Both the position numbers and the translations under genes were made by a program. The notes beneath the pieces were generated by a model. The model was not told the origin of the DNA and searched no databases. It saw only the letters and a list, made by a program, of their open reading frames with translations. Positions 49,822 through 58,527 of a DNA stretch of 64,000 nt are shown piece by piece. Position 1 is the stretch's first letter, and every line of letters begins with the position of its first letter. The DNA lies in the NCBI RefSeq assembly GCF_030499535.1, contig NZ_JASTLB010000004.1, positions 62,001 through 126,000 of the forward strand. The letters run 5' to 3'. The stretch comes from Streptomyces sp. TG1A-8 (lineage in GTDB: Bacteria > Actinomycetota > Actinomycetes > Streptomycetales > Streptomycetaceae).

Positions 49822-50331
49822 TCAGGTCAAATCGGTGCGTGGGTCGATGATCCAGTGATTGGTGTCCAGAACGCGACCGGCGAACTCCAGGCTCTGTTCT
49901 TCAACGAACGTAAAGCCGACAGCGCGGCAGATGCCATTGGAAGGCAGGTTGCTGGTTGCGGGGAAGGCGTGGATGAGTCCCCAGCGGCCGTCCTCCCTGG
50001 CCATCTCAAGCAGTGCCCGCACGGCTCGCTTGCCGTAGCCCTGGCCTTGGAAGGCGGGCAGGACCATCCAACCGATTTCGGATATGTACTGGTCGTCGGC
50101 TTCGTGGGACCACAGCGAGACAGTTCCGGCGACGACCGAGGGGTCAGCCGCTTCGGGGGTGATCATTTTGGTCCAGGCGGTGTCCTCGGCAGCCCGGCGG
50201 ACATCGCGCTGCACCTTCTCATCCATGCCTTCTCGCGGCAGTGGACCCCCGAGATCTTTCATCATGTCGGGATCGCATCGCATCCGGATGTAAGCGTCGA
50301 CATCCTCAAGCACCACATTGCGCAACAGCAT
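49822..50331 (-). CDS. GNAT-family N-acetyltransferase
   Basis: Protein of 169 residues. RimJ/RimL-like start (MLLRNVVLEDVDAYIRMRCD), acetyl-CoA binding motif A in MVLPAFQGQGYGKRAVRALL and motif B in NLPSNGICRAVGFTFVEE. It would transfer acetyl groups to an amine of a small molecule or protein; the acceptor is unknown. It lies directly downstream of tnpB on the same strand and could be a passenger of the Tn554-like unit. Confidence 0.88.
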   Translation of the reverse strand: MLLRNVVLEDVDAYIRMRCDPDMMKDLGGPLPREGMDEKVQRDVRRAAEDTAWTKMITPEAADPSVVAGTVSLWSHEADDQYISEIGWMVLPAFQGQGYGKRAVRALLEMAREDGRWGLIHAFPATSNLPSNGICRAVGFTFVEEQSLEFAGRVLDTNHWIIDPRTDLT

Positions 50332-50403
50332 TCTGGGCCTCCTGGTTGGCAGCGATTGTCCAATGTGATCACGCAGCTCGCACTGCTGGCGTCTGTGCTC
50401 CTC

Positions 50404-52773
50404 TCACCCCCCTGTGATCTGGGACTTCTGATGTGGGACGACGGGAAGCCCAAGCGAAACCTGGCCACTCCGCTGGAAACGGCGGGCCTGCTCGCGCTTG
50501 CTGCGCAGGAAGGTGAGGGTGAGATCGAGTCCGTCGATCTCACCCCGCCAGTCCTCAGCGACAGCGCGCTCGCGGCGGGCGAGGAGGTCCTCCTCCAACT
50601 CGTCCAGGCGGGGCAGCATCTTCGGGTTGATGCTGAGCATCGGGCAGCGGATGCAGGCGTGCTCGTGCGCGCACGGAGTGCCGTAGGGACGGCCGCAGGA
50701 GCCGAGCTCGACGCGACGCTTGTCGAAGTGCTCCTGGAAGTCCTCCCACTCGTCGCGGGTGGGCTCTCGGTACTCGTCCGTCGGCCGTGCTGCTCGGCGT
50801 CGGGCGAGGAACTGGTGATAGTGGCTGATGACGTCCTCGTCGAAGACCGCGACATAACCGCGAGTGGTGCGGATGTCGAGGTGCCCGAGCAGGGCGGCGC
50901 CGATGTGAATGGGCAGGCCGTTGTTCACCAGCTCGGTGGCGAACAGCCGTCGGAAGTCGTGCAGGGCGAAGTGCACGTTGGCGAACTCCGGGTGCGTGGC
51001 GGCCAGCTCATTGCACGCACGTCGCACGATGCGCCACACCGTCGTGCTGGACATGCCGCGCTGGCTGCTGCTGTGGACGGTCTGGAAGAGGTAGGGCAGT
51101 TCCTCGCTCCACACCTTCTCGTGCAGGTCGTATCGGGCGCAGACCGGGACGGTGCCGTGTTCCTCGCGGTGGCGGCGGATGACCTGGGCAATGACGTGGA
51201 ACAGCTCGGCCGACATGGGGATGACGCGTTCACGGTCGCTCTTGGACGGGCTGACGACCAGGAGCGCGACGACCTCGCCGTTCGGGCGCTGGTACTGCCG
51301 GACGCTGAGGTGACTCAGTTCGGTGAGTTCCTCGGCGCGCAGGCCAGCCAGCCGGAGTGTCTCCACGACGGCCCACTGCCAAAACGCGGCGTTCTCGTCC
51401 TGGGAGACGCGTACGAGGTCGCCAGTGGAGCGGTTGACCACACGGACTGGTGGCCGGTTGTGGCGCTCGTTGCAGGACACCCGAAGCCACGTGGTGCCGT
51501 CCTGTACGAACTCTTCGCCGGGGTTCACGCTCTGCGCGGCCTTGAGCAGTTCTCTGCGCTGGTGCCAGGTGTCGTTGACGTGCTGGGAGAGGATCGGCAG
51601 CAGCGGCTGGCGGACTCGCGTGCGGTTGGCGATCCGTTCGTTGAGGCGGCGTCGACGCAGCTGGAAGTGACGCAGGTCGGCGTCCCGGACCGGGCAGGGC
51701 GCGACCCATTTCGCCCACCGCTCGGGCTCGGCGACGGACCAGGTGTGCAGGTCGAGGTAGAGGGACCGGACCGCCAGCAGCGGGCCGTCCATGTCCAGAC
51801 GCGGCTTGCCGCCGGGCAGGACCAGCAGCTTCTCCTTCCACTGTGTGAAGGTCTCCTCCGACAGCCGCAGGTCGGCCTGCTCAGGATTGATCTCCTCGAT
51901 CACCTTCCAGAACGTCTTGACCAGGCGGGTGATCAGGTGCCGCAGGGTCGAGTAGTTCAGCTCGGCGGAGCGGCGGCGTACGTACTCCACCAACAGGTCC
52001 CGCACCTCGCGGTTGCGCAGCTGATGGCGGTCCACGGCTTCCTCGATCGACAACTGCCCGCGGGTGACAGCAGCCCGCAGAGTTCGCGGAGCGGAGCGCG
52101 GAAACTGCCCCATCTCGTGCAACACCGGCCAGGCCAGTGTGCCGGAGAAGGTGCCCGACTCGGCGTCTTCCCCGGCCAGAGCATGGGCTCGGCATTCGAC
52201 GGCGTAGTGCAGCAGGGCCTCGGGCGTGAGCCCGTCCAGGTCGATCCCGAAGACCGTCAACGCGTAGCAGACGTCGGACTTCGCCCGGCCACGACGGGAG
52301 GAGCCGACGGGCAGCTGATCGACCCGCTCGCAGAACTCCTCCAGCCACGGATCATTCGCGATACTGCGGAACCACGGGGTGTAGCGGGTGAAGGTGTTGG
52401 AGCGCAGGCCCAGCAGTGTGGGTCGGATCAACCGCATGGCGAAGCAACGGCCTGCCGCCGCGCTCAGCCGACGACTCAGGGCACGGTCGTCCCCAGCGAC
52501 CCGGCCGACGGGAATGCCCGCATCGTGGCCGGTCGCTTCCCAGCGCTCCTGCCAGGTATCTCCGGGAAAACCGGTCAGGTAGCCGAGGAACTCCTGCATT
52601 TCTTGACGTGCTCGCCACGTCTTGGAGCCGGCAGGCAGGAAGTGCCCGATGACCACCTCGGTGATCTCCTCCACCGAGGCCGTCGCGAAGTCCCCAAGCG
52701 AGCGAGGCGGCCGCATCGGCCGTGGCGGAGGGGCGGGAACGATGGCAGTAGGCTCGAAGTTTCCGGTCGACAC
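50404..52773 (-). CDS. Large tyrosine recombinase, Tn554 TnpB-like (copy 1)
   Basis: About 789 residues from GTG 52773 (GTGTCGACCGG); the open frame extends further but that part is antisense of tnpA. The N-terminal 330 residues are a helical region of unknown role, followed by a tyrosine recombinase domain: Arg in GLRAEELTELSHL, HDFRRLFATEL (H-x2-R), LGHLDIRTTRGY with the nucleophile Tyr. After it comes a Cys/His motif CGRPYGTPCAHEHACIRCPM, likely zinc-binding. Tn554 uses TnpA and TnpB, two such recombinases, for integration and excision. It pairs with the tnpA-like gene directly upstream. A homologue lies at 58524-60925. Confidence 0.85.
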   Translation of the reverse strand: MSTGNFEPTAIVPAPPPRPMRPPRSLGDFATASVEEITEVVIGHFLPAGSKTWRARQEMQEFLGYLTGFPGDTWQERWEATGHDAGIPVGRVAGDDRALSRRLSAAAGRCFAMRLIRPTLLGLRSNTFTRYTPWFRSIANDPWLEEFCERVDQLPVGSSRRGRAKSDVCYALTVFGIDLDGLTPEALLHYAVECRAHALAGEDAESGTFSGTLAWPVLHEMGQFPRSAPRTLRAAVTRGQLSIEEAVDRHQLRNREVRDLLVEYVRRRSAELNYSTLRHLITRLVKTFWKVIEEINPEQADLRLSEETFTQWKEKLLVLPGGKPRLDMDGPLLAVRSLYLDLHTWSVAEPERWAKWVAPCPVRDADLRHFQLRRRRLNERIANRTRVRQPLLPILSQHVNDTWHQRRELLKAAQSVNPGEEFVQDGTTWLRVSCNERHNRPPVRVVNRSTGDLVRVSQDENAAFWQWAVVETLRLAGLRAEELTELSHLSVRQYQRPNGEVVALLVVSPSKSDRERVIPMSAELFHVIAQVIRRHREEHGTVPVCARYDLHEKVWSEELPYLFQTVHSSSQRGMSSTTVWRIVRRACNELAATHPEFANVHFALHDFRRLFATELVNNGLPIHIGAALLGHLDIRTTRGYVAVFDEDVISHYHQFLARRRAARPTDEYREPTRDEWEDFQEHFDKRRVELGSCGRPYGTPCAHEHACIRCPMLSINPKMLPRLDELEEDLLARRERAVAEDWRGEIDGLDLTLTFLRSKREQARRFQRSGQVSLGLPVVPHQKSQITGG

Positions 52774-52846
52774 CCGGCCTTCGGCACTCTCATGACGGCG
52801 GACCCGGTTGGTCGTCGGGCCTTGAAGCCGCAGGCTGTCGCCGACT

Positions 52847-54085
52847 TTAGCGCCCGGCACCGAACACCGCCTCGATGTCGCTCGCCTCGTATCGCTGCGG
52901 CCATGTGGCCGGCTGGACCGGCCGTGCGTAGTGCTCTGCGAGCTTGTCCACCAGGTCGTCCAGTCCGACCACGGTGTAAAGGGCCGTGGTGCTGATATGG
53001 GCATGTCGCAGGATCGTCTGCACCTCCACCAGCGTCAGCTCCGGGTCGCGGGCGAGTCGCGTCGCGGCGGTGTGCCGCAGGTCGTGCAGTGTCCAGTTCG
53101 CCCCGATCGCTTCGTCCGCGCGCTGGATGATGCGGCGGGCCGCCCAATAGGTCAGCGGTCTCGGCTGGCCGCGGCGGGTGCGCCAGAGCGGCATGCCGTC
53201 GGGTGGGAGCCCAGCCTCCTCCAGGTAGGCGGCGAGGTGGGCGAGGGCCTCGGGCGATACCGGAACCGGTTGTCGGGCCCGGCTGCCTTTGGAGATCACC
53301 CACAACTGGCCCTTGGTCCAGTTGACGTCTCCGAGTTCAACCCCGAGCAGTTCGGAGGCTCGGGCGCCAGACGAGACATAGCAGGACAGCAATGCCCGGT
53401 CCCGTGCGCACTTCATCTGCGTGAACAGTTCGTCCCACTGGTGATCGGGCAGTGTCCGCGGTTGCCGGGCAGGCACCTTCGGCCGCAGCCGACCGCGCCG
53501 GTACGCGGCCCGAGCCTCGATCAGCGACAGGTGCGCGAGCGCAGCACGGCGTGCCCTGTTCTCAGGCACCGGGTTCACCACCGGACCCCGGCCGAAGTGC
53601 AGGTGAAAGGCGTAGAACCCATGAACTGCCGAAAGGTTGTGCGCGATGGTCGCCGGCGCGTACCCGGCCCGAAGCGTCGGCTTGCCCGTCTTCGGATTCA
53701 CCGTCCCGGCCCGGTGGCCACCTGCCCGCCGCTGGCGCTGCGGGTTGCGAGCCGAACGGAGCCAGCCCACCAACGCGGCGGTCTCCGCCTCGGTGGCCTG
53801 CTCCCAGCCCACATCCAGTGCCCAGAGCACTCGGTACCAGCGCAGCAGGTCAAAGCCGTAGCTGCGACATGTCAGCGGGCTGACATCGCCCAGCATCCGG
53901 TCCCGAAGGTAACTGCTGACCGGCTCGATCTCCCGACCAGCAGCATCTATCACCCGCCACGGCAACGAAGGCGACTCGCCTTCTACCACCGCCCCCATCC
54001 GGGGCAGCCGTACCCGGCCGTCAATCAGATCTCGATGAATCGAAGGAGCTTCATGCACCCCCGCATGCTCTTGAACCAAGGTCAC
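52847..54085 (-). CDS. Tyrosine recombinase, Tn554 TnpA-like (copy 1)
   Basis: Protein of 412 residues. N-terminal SAM-like DNA-binding domain (TCRSYGFDLLRWYRVLWALD) and catalytic domain with Arg in SGARASELLGVELGDV, HDLRHTAATRL, and ILRHAHISTTALYTVV with the Tyr nucleophile. It is intact, 73 bp upstream of tnpB, on the same strand, and has a homologue at 57283-58527 in inverted orientation. The end of the unit is marked by GTCAAC at 54115-54120, matching the GTTGAC end of the other copy. Confidence 0.9.
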   Translation of the reverse strand: MTLVQEHAGVHEAPSIHRDLIDGRVRLPRMGAVVEGESPSLPWRVIDAAGREIEPVSSYLRDRMLGDVSPLTCRSYGFDLLRWYRVLWALDVGWEQATEAETAALVGWLRSARNPQRQRRAGGHRAGTVNPKTGKPTLRAGYAPATIAHNLSAVHGFYAFHLHFGRGPVVNPVPENRARRAALAHLSLIEARAAYRRGRLRPKVPARQPRTLPDHQWDELFTQMKCARDRALLSCYVSSGARASELLGVELGDVNWTKGQLWVISKGSRARQPVPVSPEALAHLAAYLEEAGLPPDGMPLWRTRRGQPRPLTYWAARRIIQRADEAIGANWTLHDLRHTAATRLARDPELTLVEVQTILRHAHISTTALYTVVGLDDLVDKLAEHYARPVQPATWPQRYEASDIEAVFGAGR

Positions 54086-54123
54086 GGAGTCGAGCCGTGG
54101 CCTGAGCTAGTGCAGTCAACTGA

Positions 54124-54205
54124 CCAGGCGGCGCACCGCGCGATCGGCGTGGCCGCCGCCCTGGTCACCACCTGGATCACCCTGCGCAAGGGCGACCACC
54201 GGTGA
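54124..54205 (+). pseudogene. 3' end of a small gene cut by Tn554-like element 1
   Basis: Reads DQAAHRAIGVAAALVTTWIT LRKGDHR and stops at 54205, overlapping the next start (GTGA). A short hydrophobic helix is visible. The beginning is lost at the element boundary (about 54121). It belongs to the chain of small overlapping genes that follows. Confidence 0.5.
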
Positions 54206-54459
54206 CGCCCGCGTGCGGCTGGGACCAGGCCGTCTTCCGGTGCGGACGGTGCGGCATCGAGCACACCGCCACCACCGAGGACGACTACCTCAAGGCCGTC
54301 GGTGCCCACCAGGACGCCCACGCCGTGTAGGACCGGCTCACCCCCATCGAGCGCGACGGCTTCGCCTCGATCCTGCGCACCATCCTGTCCGCGCCGGACC
54401 TCGCCGTGGAGTTCTTGGCCCTCGCCGACCGGCAGGCGACGGGAGGCGACAGCCGGTGA
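54202..54459 (+). CDS. Small zinc-ribbon-like protein with in-frame TAG
   Basis: GTG 54202 begins a 42-codon reading frame (CGWDQAVFRCGRCGIEHTAT) with two CxxC-like pairs and a His-rich end (VGAHQDAHAV) before TAG 54328-54330. The same frame goes on with protein-like sequence (DRLTPIERDGFASILRTIL, SAPDLAVEFLALADRQ) to TGA 54457-54459, which overlaps the next GTG. Either two products, or one 85-residue protein interrupted by a nonsense codon. The CxxC pair suggests metal binding. Not a family I recognise; typical of Streptomyces integrative elements. Confidence 0.55.
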
Positions 54460-54587
54460 GCACCCCCGCCATCTTCTTCGCCACCTACGCCAGCCTCGCC
54501 GGCGCGCTCATCACCCCGTTCGTGATCTCCGCCGCCCGCCGAACCATCGCCCGCATCCACGCCCAGGCCGACCAGAAGGAGCAGTGA
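54456..54587 (+). CDS. Small single-pass membrane protein
   Basis: Forty-three residues from GTG 54456, overlapping the preceding stop by four bases. A hydrophobic segment (IFFATYASLAGALITPFVIS) is followed by a basic tail (AARRTIARIHAQADQKEQ), giving an N-out or N-in membrane anchor with a cytoplasmic basic end. It lies four bases before the next ATG, so it is part of the same transcript. Function unknown; small membrane proteins in this position often relate to plasmid spread, which is only a suggestion. Confidence 0.6.
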   Translation: MSTPAIFFATYASLAGALITPFVISAARRTIARIHAQADQKEQ

Positions 54588-54591
54588 TCCC

Positions 54592-55164
54592 ATGCCACTC
54601 ACCCTTTTCTCCCGTACCCGCACCGCCACCGAGCCGGAGCACACCTCGCAGCCGCGGCCGGAGATCGGCGAGACCTGGAAGCCCGAGGGTGTGATCGTCA
54701 CCCAGCGCTTCCTCGGGCTGGCCGGTGCCGTCGTCCTCGTCTACACCGCCGACGCCAGCGTCAACGGCACCACCTACGCCGTCGCCTGCCTGGGCTGCTC
54801 GTACCGCACCCGCACCAAGGACCGGGACTACAGCATCGCCTCCGAGCAGCCGGGCGGGGAGATCGCCAACGCCCACGCCGCCCAGTGCCGGGCGCTGCCC
54901 CGCGACCTGCCCGCCCGCCCCGACGACGACACCGCCCGCGAGATCGTGCTCCGGCGGCTGAACGCGGAACGCCGCTCCGACTACGACTCCACGGTCTACC
55001 TCACCGCCTTCCACCTGGACCGCCTCGCCCTCCAGCGCTCCACCGAGTGGACCGAGGAGGAGCTGCAGCGCCTCGCGGACGAGCAGCCGGAGTTCCTGAC
55101 CGCCAAGCCGCGCACCTACGGCACCGGCACCGAGTTCACGATCCTGCGCCGCCCCCAGCGCTGA
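54592..55164 (+). CDS. Hypothetical mobile-element protein, 190 residues
   Basis: Starts at ATG 54592 after GAAGGAGCAG. Contains a Cys pair (VACLGCSYRTRT) with downstream His/Cys (ANAHAAQCRALP), suggesting a small metal-binding fold, then an acidic helical C-terminal half (STEWTEEELQRLADEQPEFL). No known catalytic motif. In operon with the small genes around it. Confidence 0.75.
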   Translation: MPLTLFSRTRTATEPEHTSQPRPEIGETWKPEGVIVTQRFLGLAGAVVLVYTADASVNGTTYAVACLGCSYRTRTKDRDYSIASEQPGGEIANAHAAQCRALPRDLPARPDDDTAREIVLRRLNAERRSDYDSTVYLTAFHLDRLALQRSTEWTEEELQRLADEQPEFLTAKPRTYGTGTEFTILRRPQR

Positions 55165-55278
55165 CCGGACGCTCTCCGTACGGCCCCGCCGCACCGCCCC
55201 CGGGCGGGCGACGGCGGGGCCATGCGGTGTCCGTCCGGTCAGCCGAGACCGGACGACCGGCCCTCCCCGGAGGTCACC

Positions 55279-55662
55279 GTGCCCCTCGCCCGCCGCTCCC
55301 TCATGGAAGCCGCCGCCGCCCGCTTCGGCTGGCGCCGCGCCTACGGCGACACCACACAGGTCGACGCGCTGCTCACCGAGCAGACCGAGACCGCCTACAC
55401 CGCAGCCGCCCACCACGCGGCCCTGGCGACCGCCAAGAACACCGACGTCCTCACCGTGCAGCCCTGCGTCCTGGACGTCCGCGGCCGCGTCCTGGCCGAC
55501 GTCCTCTACCTGGAGGGCGTCCTGACCGGCGCCCGCAACCGCGGCCTGCCCCCGGAGCTCATCGAGCGCCTGGAGGACGCCGTCGGCCACGGCCACGAGC
55601 TGACCGTGCTGCTCGCGGACACCGTCCGCATCACCGCCGCCCACACGCTGCCCGGCCACTGA
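55279..55662 (+). CDS. Hypothetical protein, 127 residues
   Basis: Start GTG 55279 was chosen because GGAGG lies at 55269-55273; an upstream in-frame ATG (55222) lacks one. The protein is alpha-helical (SLMEAAAARFGWRRAYGDTT, LPPELIERLEDAVGHGHELT) and has no recognised domain. It belongs to the same run of plus-strand backbone genes. Confidence 0.7.
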   Translation: MPLARRSLMEAAAARFGWRRAYGDTTQVDALLTEQTETAYTAAAHHAALATAKNTDVLTVQPCVLDVRGRVLADVLYLEGVLTGARNRGLPPELIERLEDAVGHGHELTVLLADTVRITAAHTLPGH

Positions 55663-55995
55663 GCACCGGGTCACGACCAGCGATGGAGGAAGATGGGACG
55701 TCATGCCGCTTCGCTACTTCGAGGTTGACGTCCCGATACACCACACCACCAACCGCCAGCTGAAGGGCGTACACGTCTTCACCGGCGAGGCGTCGTCCAA
55801 GAGCGAGGCCCTGCGCATCGCACACGAGGTGTACGACGCGGCGCTCGCCGCGCAGCAGGCCGGCCTCGAGGTTCCCGGCAAGCAGGCCGGGGCTGGGGAG
55901 CGCAAGGGCTTCGGCCCGACTGGGCGCTCGACTGGCAGGCCGCGAAGGCCAGCCCCTGGCACGACCCCTACAGCTGGCTCAGCCACGACCCCTTA

Positions 55996-56845
55996 GACGT
56001 CGTCTCATTTGGTGAGTCTGCGGTAGCAGATGAGGCTGCAGGCGATGGCGGTGAAGGCCAGGAAGTGCTCGGCCTTGCGTTCGTAGCGGCGGTGTAAGCG
56101 ACGGCAGCCGCCCAGCCAGGACATCGTGCGCTCGATCGTCCAGCGGTGCCGGCCCAGCCGGGTGGAGGACTCGATGCCCTTGCGGGCGATGCGGTGCCGG
56201 ATGCCCCGCTTGCGTAGCCAGCGGCGCAGGTGGTCGTAGTCGTATCCCTTGTCCGCGTGCAGTTTGGCGGGCCGTCGCCTGCGCGGGCCGCGGCGGGAGC
56301 GGATCGGCGGGATGCCGCGCACGAGCGGCTCGAGTGCCTGGCTGTCGTGCAGGTTCGCGCCGGAGATCCCGATCGAGAGGGGTAAACCGGTCCGCTCGGT
56401 GATCAAGTGGATCTTCGAGCCTTTCTTGCCCCGGTCCACAGGATTCGGACCTGTCAGGTCCCCCCTTTCAGGGCCCGCATGTTCACCGAGTCGATCGCAC
56501 ACCGCGACCAGTCCAGATCTCCGCGCGAGCCCAGCTCGTCGAGGATGAGGCGGTGCAGCTTCGCCCAGACCCGGGCGGCACTCCACTCGGTGAAGCGCCG
56601 GTGCGCGGTCGGCCCTGAGGGGCCGAAGACCGGCGGCAACTGCCGCCAGGTACAGCCCGTCGTGGCCACGAAGATGATCGCGGCCAGCACCTCGCGATCC
56701 CCGTATCGCCGCCGACCGCCGCCCTGCGGCCGCGATGGAGCAGGCGGGACCACCCGCTCGAACAGCTCCCACAATTCATCCGGCACCATGCGCTCGACCA
56801 TCACCACACCGGCAGACTACCCAGCACCCCAAATGAGACGACGTC
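55996..56845 (-). mobile_element. IS5-family element B with TTA target duplication
   Basis: Exact 17-bp inverted repeats GACGTCGTCTCATTTGG (55996-56012) and CCAAATGAGACGACGTC (56829-56845), flanked by TTA on both sides (55993-55995, 56846-56848). Length 850 bp. Related to the IS5 element at 40028 in layout and target, but with different ends. Confidence 0.93.
56005..56807 (-). CDS. IS5-family transposase in two frames (element B)
   Basis: The first frame (56807 to 56454) encodes MVPDELWELFERVVP, CTWRQLPPVFGPSGPTAHRR and the first Asp (CAIDSVNMRALKGGT). The -1 frame is entered at the AAAGGGGGG run (about 56460-56468) as ERGDLTGPNPVDRGKKGSKI and goes on with ADKGYDYDHLRRWLRKRG and HRWTIERTMSWLGGCRRL to stop at 56005. 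The arrangement mirrors that of the IS5 at 40037 and fits programmed -1 frameshifting giving one protein of about 265 residues. Confidence 0.88.
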
Positions 56846-56947
56846 TTAGAGCTGTAGGTCCGCCCCCGGGACGGCCGCCAAAGGCCGGAAAACCAGTCGG
56901 CCGCCCCGGGCCACCCATCCCGTACATGACGAGAGGGAGAGACCAGT

Positions 56948-57187
56948 ATGGCCTCCACCGTGCGCGTACAGGCCCCGATCGGGCAACGCGCCCTGTTCAT
57001 CACCACGCTCGCCGTGCCGCTGACCGGCTGGACCGTGCACGCGGTCAGCCTGCACAGGAAGCTGTCCGCCGCCCGCCGCGACCTGCTCACGGGCCTGCTC
57101 GGACGCGACAGCTTCACTGCCAAGGCCCGGCAGATCACCGACCGGCACGGCGACCACGCCCTGGTCGGGATCGTGGACCTGGACCAT
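56948..57187 (+). pseudogene. 5' part of a GGDEF (diguanylate cyclase-like) gene
   Basis: ATG 56948 follows GAGAGGGAGAG. It encodes an N-terminal membrane helix (ALFITTLAVPLTGWTVHAV) and the start of a GGDEF domain (RRDLLTGLLGRDSF, ALVGIVDLDH). At DLDH the sequence switches to the end of Tn554-like element 2. The 3' part is at 61985-62430, in matching frame (…DLD-HFKQIND…). Joined, the gene would encode a roughly 228-residue membrane-anchored diguanylate cyclase-like protein. Confidence 0.85.
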
Positions 57188-57282
57188 GTTGACCGGACTA
57201 CCGGTAAGCAACTCAGCGTGTCGAGAGTCGAGTTGGTGATTGGTCCGGTACGAGACATGCAGCTATCTGAGGGAGGAGCTGC

Positions 57283-58527
57283 ATGTCTTCATCCGGTGAG
57301 ATCCACAGGGATCTCCGATCGATTCGTCTCGCACTCTGGGGGCGCGTCGTGCCTTCCGACGACGTGATCCCGTACGTGGTCGTGGATCCCCAAGGCCGCC
57401 CGGTAGAGCCGATCCGGCGCTTTTTGCGGGACTTCCTGGCACGCGGCCACTCTGTGGGCAGCGTTCGCAGCTACGCCTTCGATCTGCATCGCTGGTGGCG
57501 TTTCCTGCACGCCATCGAGGTCCCGTGGGAGAAGGCCACGTCGGCCGAGGTGCGCGACTTCGTGCTGTGGATGGGTCAAGCGAAGAAGCAGCAGAGGAAC
57601 CCGCGGACGAAGTCGGCGGCAACAGCAGGTCAGGTCAATGGGATCACGCGAAAGCAGTACCCGGGCGACCGCTACAGCGCACGGACGATCCGGCACAGCA
57701 ACGCGGTGCTTCGCTGCTTCTACGAGTTCGTCATCGACGTCGGGGACGGGCCGCTGGTCAACCCGATACGCCGGGATCGAAGCCGGGGACGTCGGGCGAA
57801 TGCGCACCACAATCCGCTGGAGCCGTTCCGAGCGGAGGGACGCCTGCGCTACAACCCGAAGCTGCCCAGACAGCGGCCGCGGGCGATGCCCGATGAGCGG
57901 TGGAACGAGTTGTTCGCCGCGATGCGCTCGAACCGGGACCGGGCGATTCTGGCCCTGGCGGTCAGCACCGCAGCCCGGGCCAACGAGCTGCTCGGGATCC
58001 GGGGCGCCGACCTGGACTGGGGTGACCAGCTCGTCCAGGTTCGCCGCAAGGGAACCGGCGCCCAGCAGTGGCTGCCCGCCAGTGCGGAATCCTTCGTCTG
58101 GCTGCGGCTCTACCTGGACGAACTCGCCGACCTTGGGCCCGACGATCCGGTGTGGTGGACGCTTCGGCGCCGGGAACGTCATGGCTCCGAGCTGCATCGT
58201 CGGCCGCTGACCTACGACGCACTGCGGGCGGTGCTGCGCCGGGCCAATGACGCGCTCGGCACGAACTGGACCATGCACGATCTACGGCACACAAGCGCCC
58301 TTCGCATGATCCGCTCGAAGAAGCTGTCACTGCGGGACGTGCAGGTCATCCTCGGCCACGCTCACTTGACCACCCAGATCTACCTCGTTGAGGACGACCA
58401 CGAGGTCCTGAGCCGGATCCGCCGCTACCTCGCCGATCAGGAGGAGACCGCCCCGGCGCCGGCCCCAGTGGCAGTCGGCTACGACGCGGACGACCTGGCG
58501 GTCCTGCTGGGAGGGATCCCACAGTGA
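57283..58527 (+). CDS. Tyrosine recombinase, Tn554 TnpA-like (copy 2)
   Basis: Protein of 414 residues starting at ATG 57283 after GAGGGAGGAG. Core-binding domain (SVGSVRSYAFDLHRWWRFLH) and catalytic domain with Arg in TAARANELLGIRGADLDW, HDLRHTSALRM and LGHAHLTTQIYLVE (Tyr nucleophile). Intact. The stop overlaps GTG of the tnpB copy. Similar in size and motifs to the tnpA at 52847-54085 but clearly diverged, so the two units are not a recent duplication. Confidence 0.92.
   Translation: MSSSGEIHRDLRSIRLALWGRVVPSDDVIPYVVVDPQGRPVEPIRRFLRDFLARGHSVGSVRSYAFDLHRWWRFLHAIEVPWEKATSAEVRDFVLWMGQAKKQQRNPRTKSAATAGQVNGITRKQYPGDRYSARTIRHSNAVLRCFYEFVIDVGDGPLVNPIRRDRSRGRRANAHHNPLEPFRAEGRLRYNPKLPRQRPRAMPDERWNELFAAMRSNRDRAILALAVSTAARANELLGIRGADLDWGDQLVQVRRKGTGAQQWLPASAESFVWLRLYLDELADLGPDDPVWWTLRRRERHGSELHRRPLTYDALRAVLRRANDALGTNWTMHDLRHTSALRMIRSKKLSLRDVQVILGHAHLTTQIYLVEDDHEVLSRIRRYLADQEETAPAPAPVAVGYDADDLAVLLGGIPQ

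Larger units (their letters stand above)
50404..54120 (-). mobile_element. Tn554-like element 1 (far end not located)
   Basis: Contains the tnpA/tnpB pair and perhaps the GNAT gene. The tnpA-side end reads GTTGACTGCACTAGCTCAGG on the minus strand (from 54120) and resembles that of element 2 (GTTGACCGGACTACCGG, then CTCAG). The tnpB-side end could not be identified. Confidence 0.6.
55703..56857 (+). pseudogene. Hypothetical backbone gene, frameshifted and interrupted by IS5
   Basis: ATG 55703 follows GGAGGAAG. It encodes PLRYFEVDVPIHHTTNRQLK, GVHVFTGEASSKSEALRIAH, then a missing base at about 55914 shifts the frame; the expected end (DWALDWQAAKASPWHDPYSW, LSHDP) is in another frame. IS5 copy B sits three codons before the stop; after the TTA duplication the gene ends LEL and TAG 56855-56857. 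Without the IS and with one extra G it would be about 105 residues. The family is unknown. Confidence 0.65.

Noticed and set aside
52774..53004. Longer tnpB N-terminus up to 53004
   Set aside because: This part is antisense-like Ser/Arg sequence overlapping the end of tnpA; GTG 52773 is a better start.
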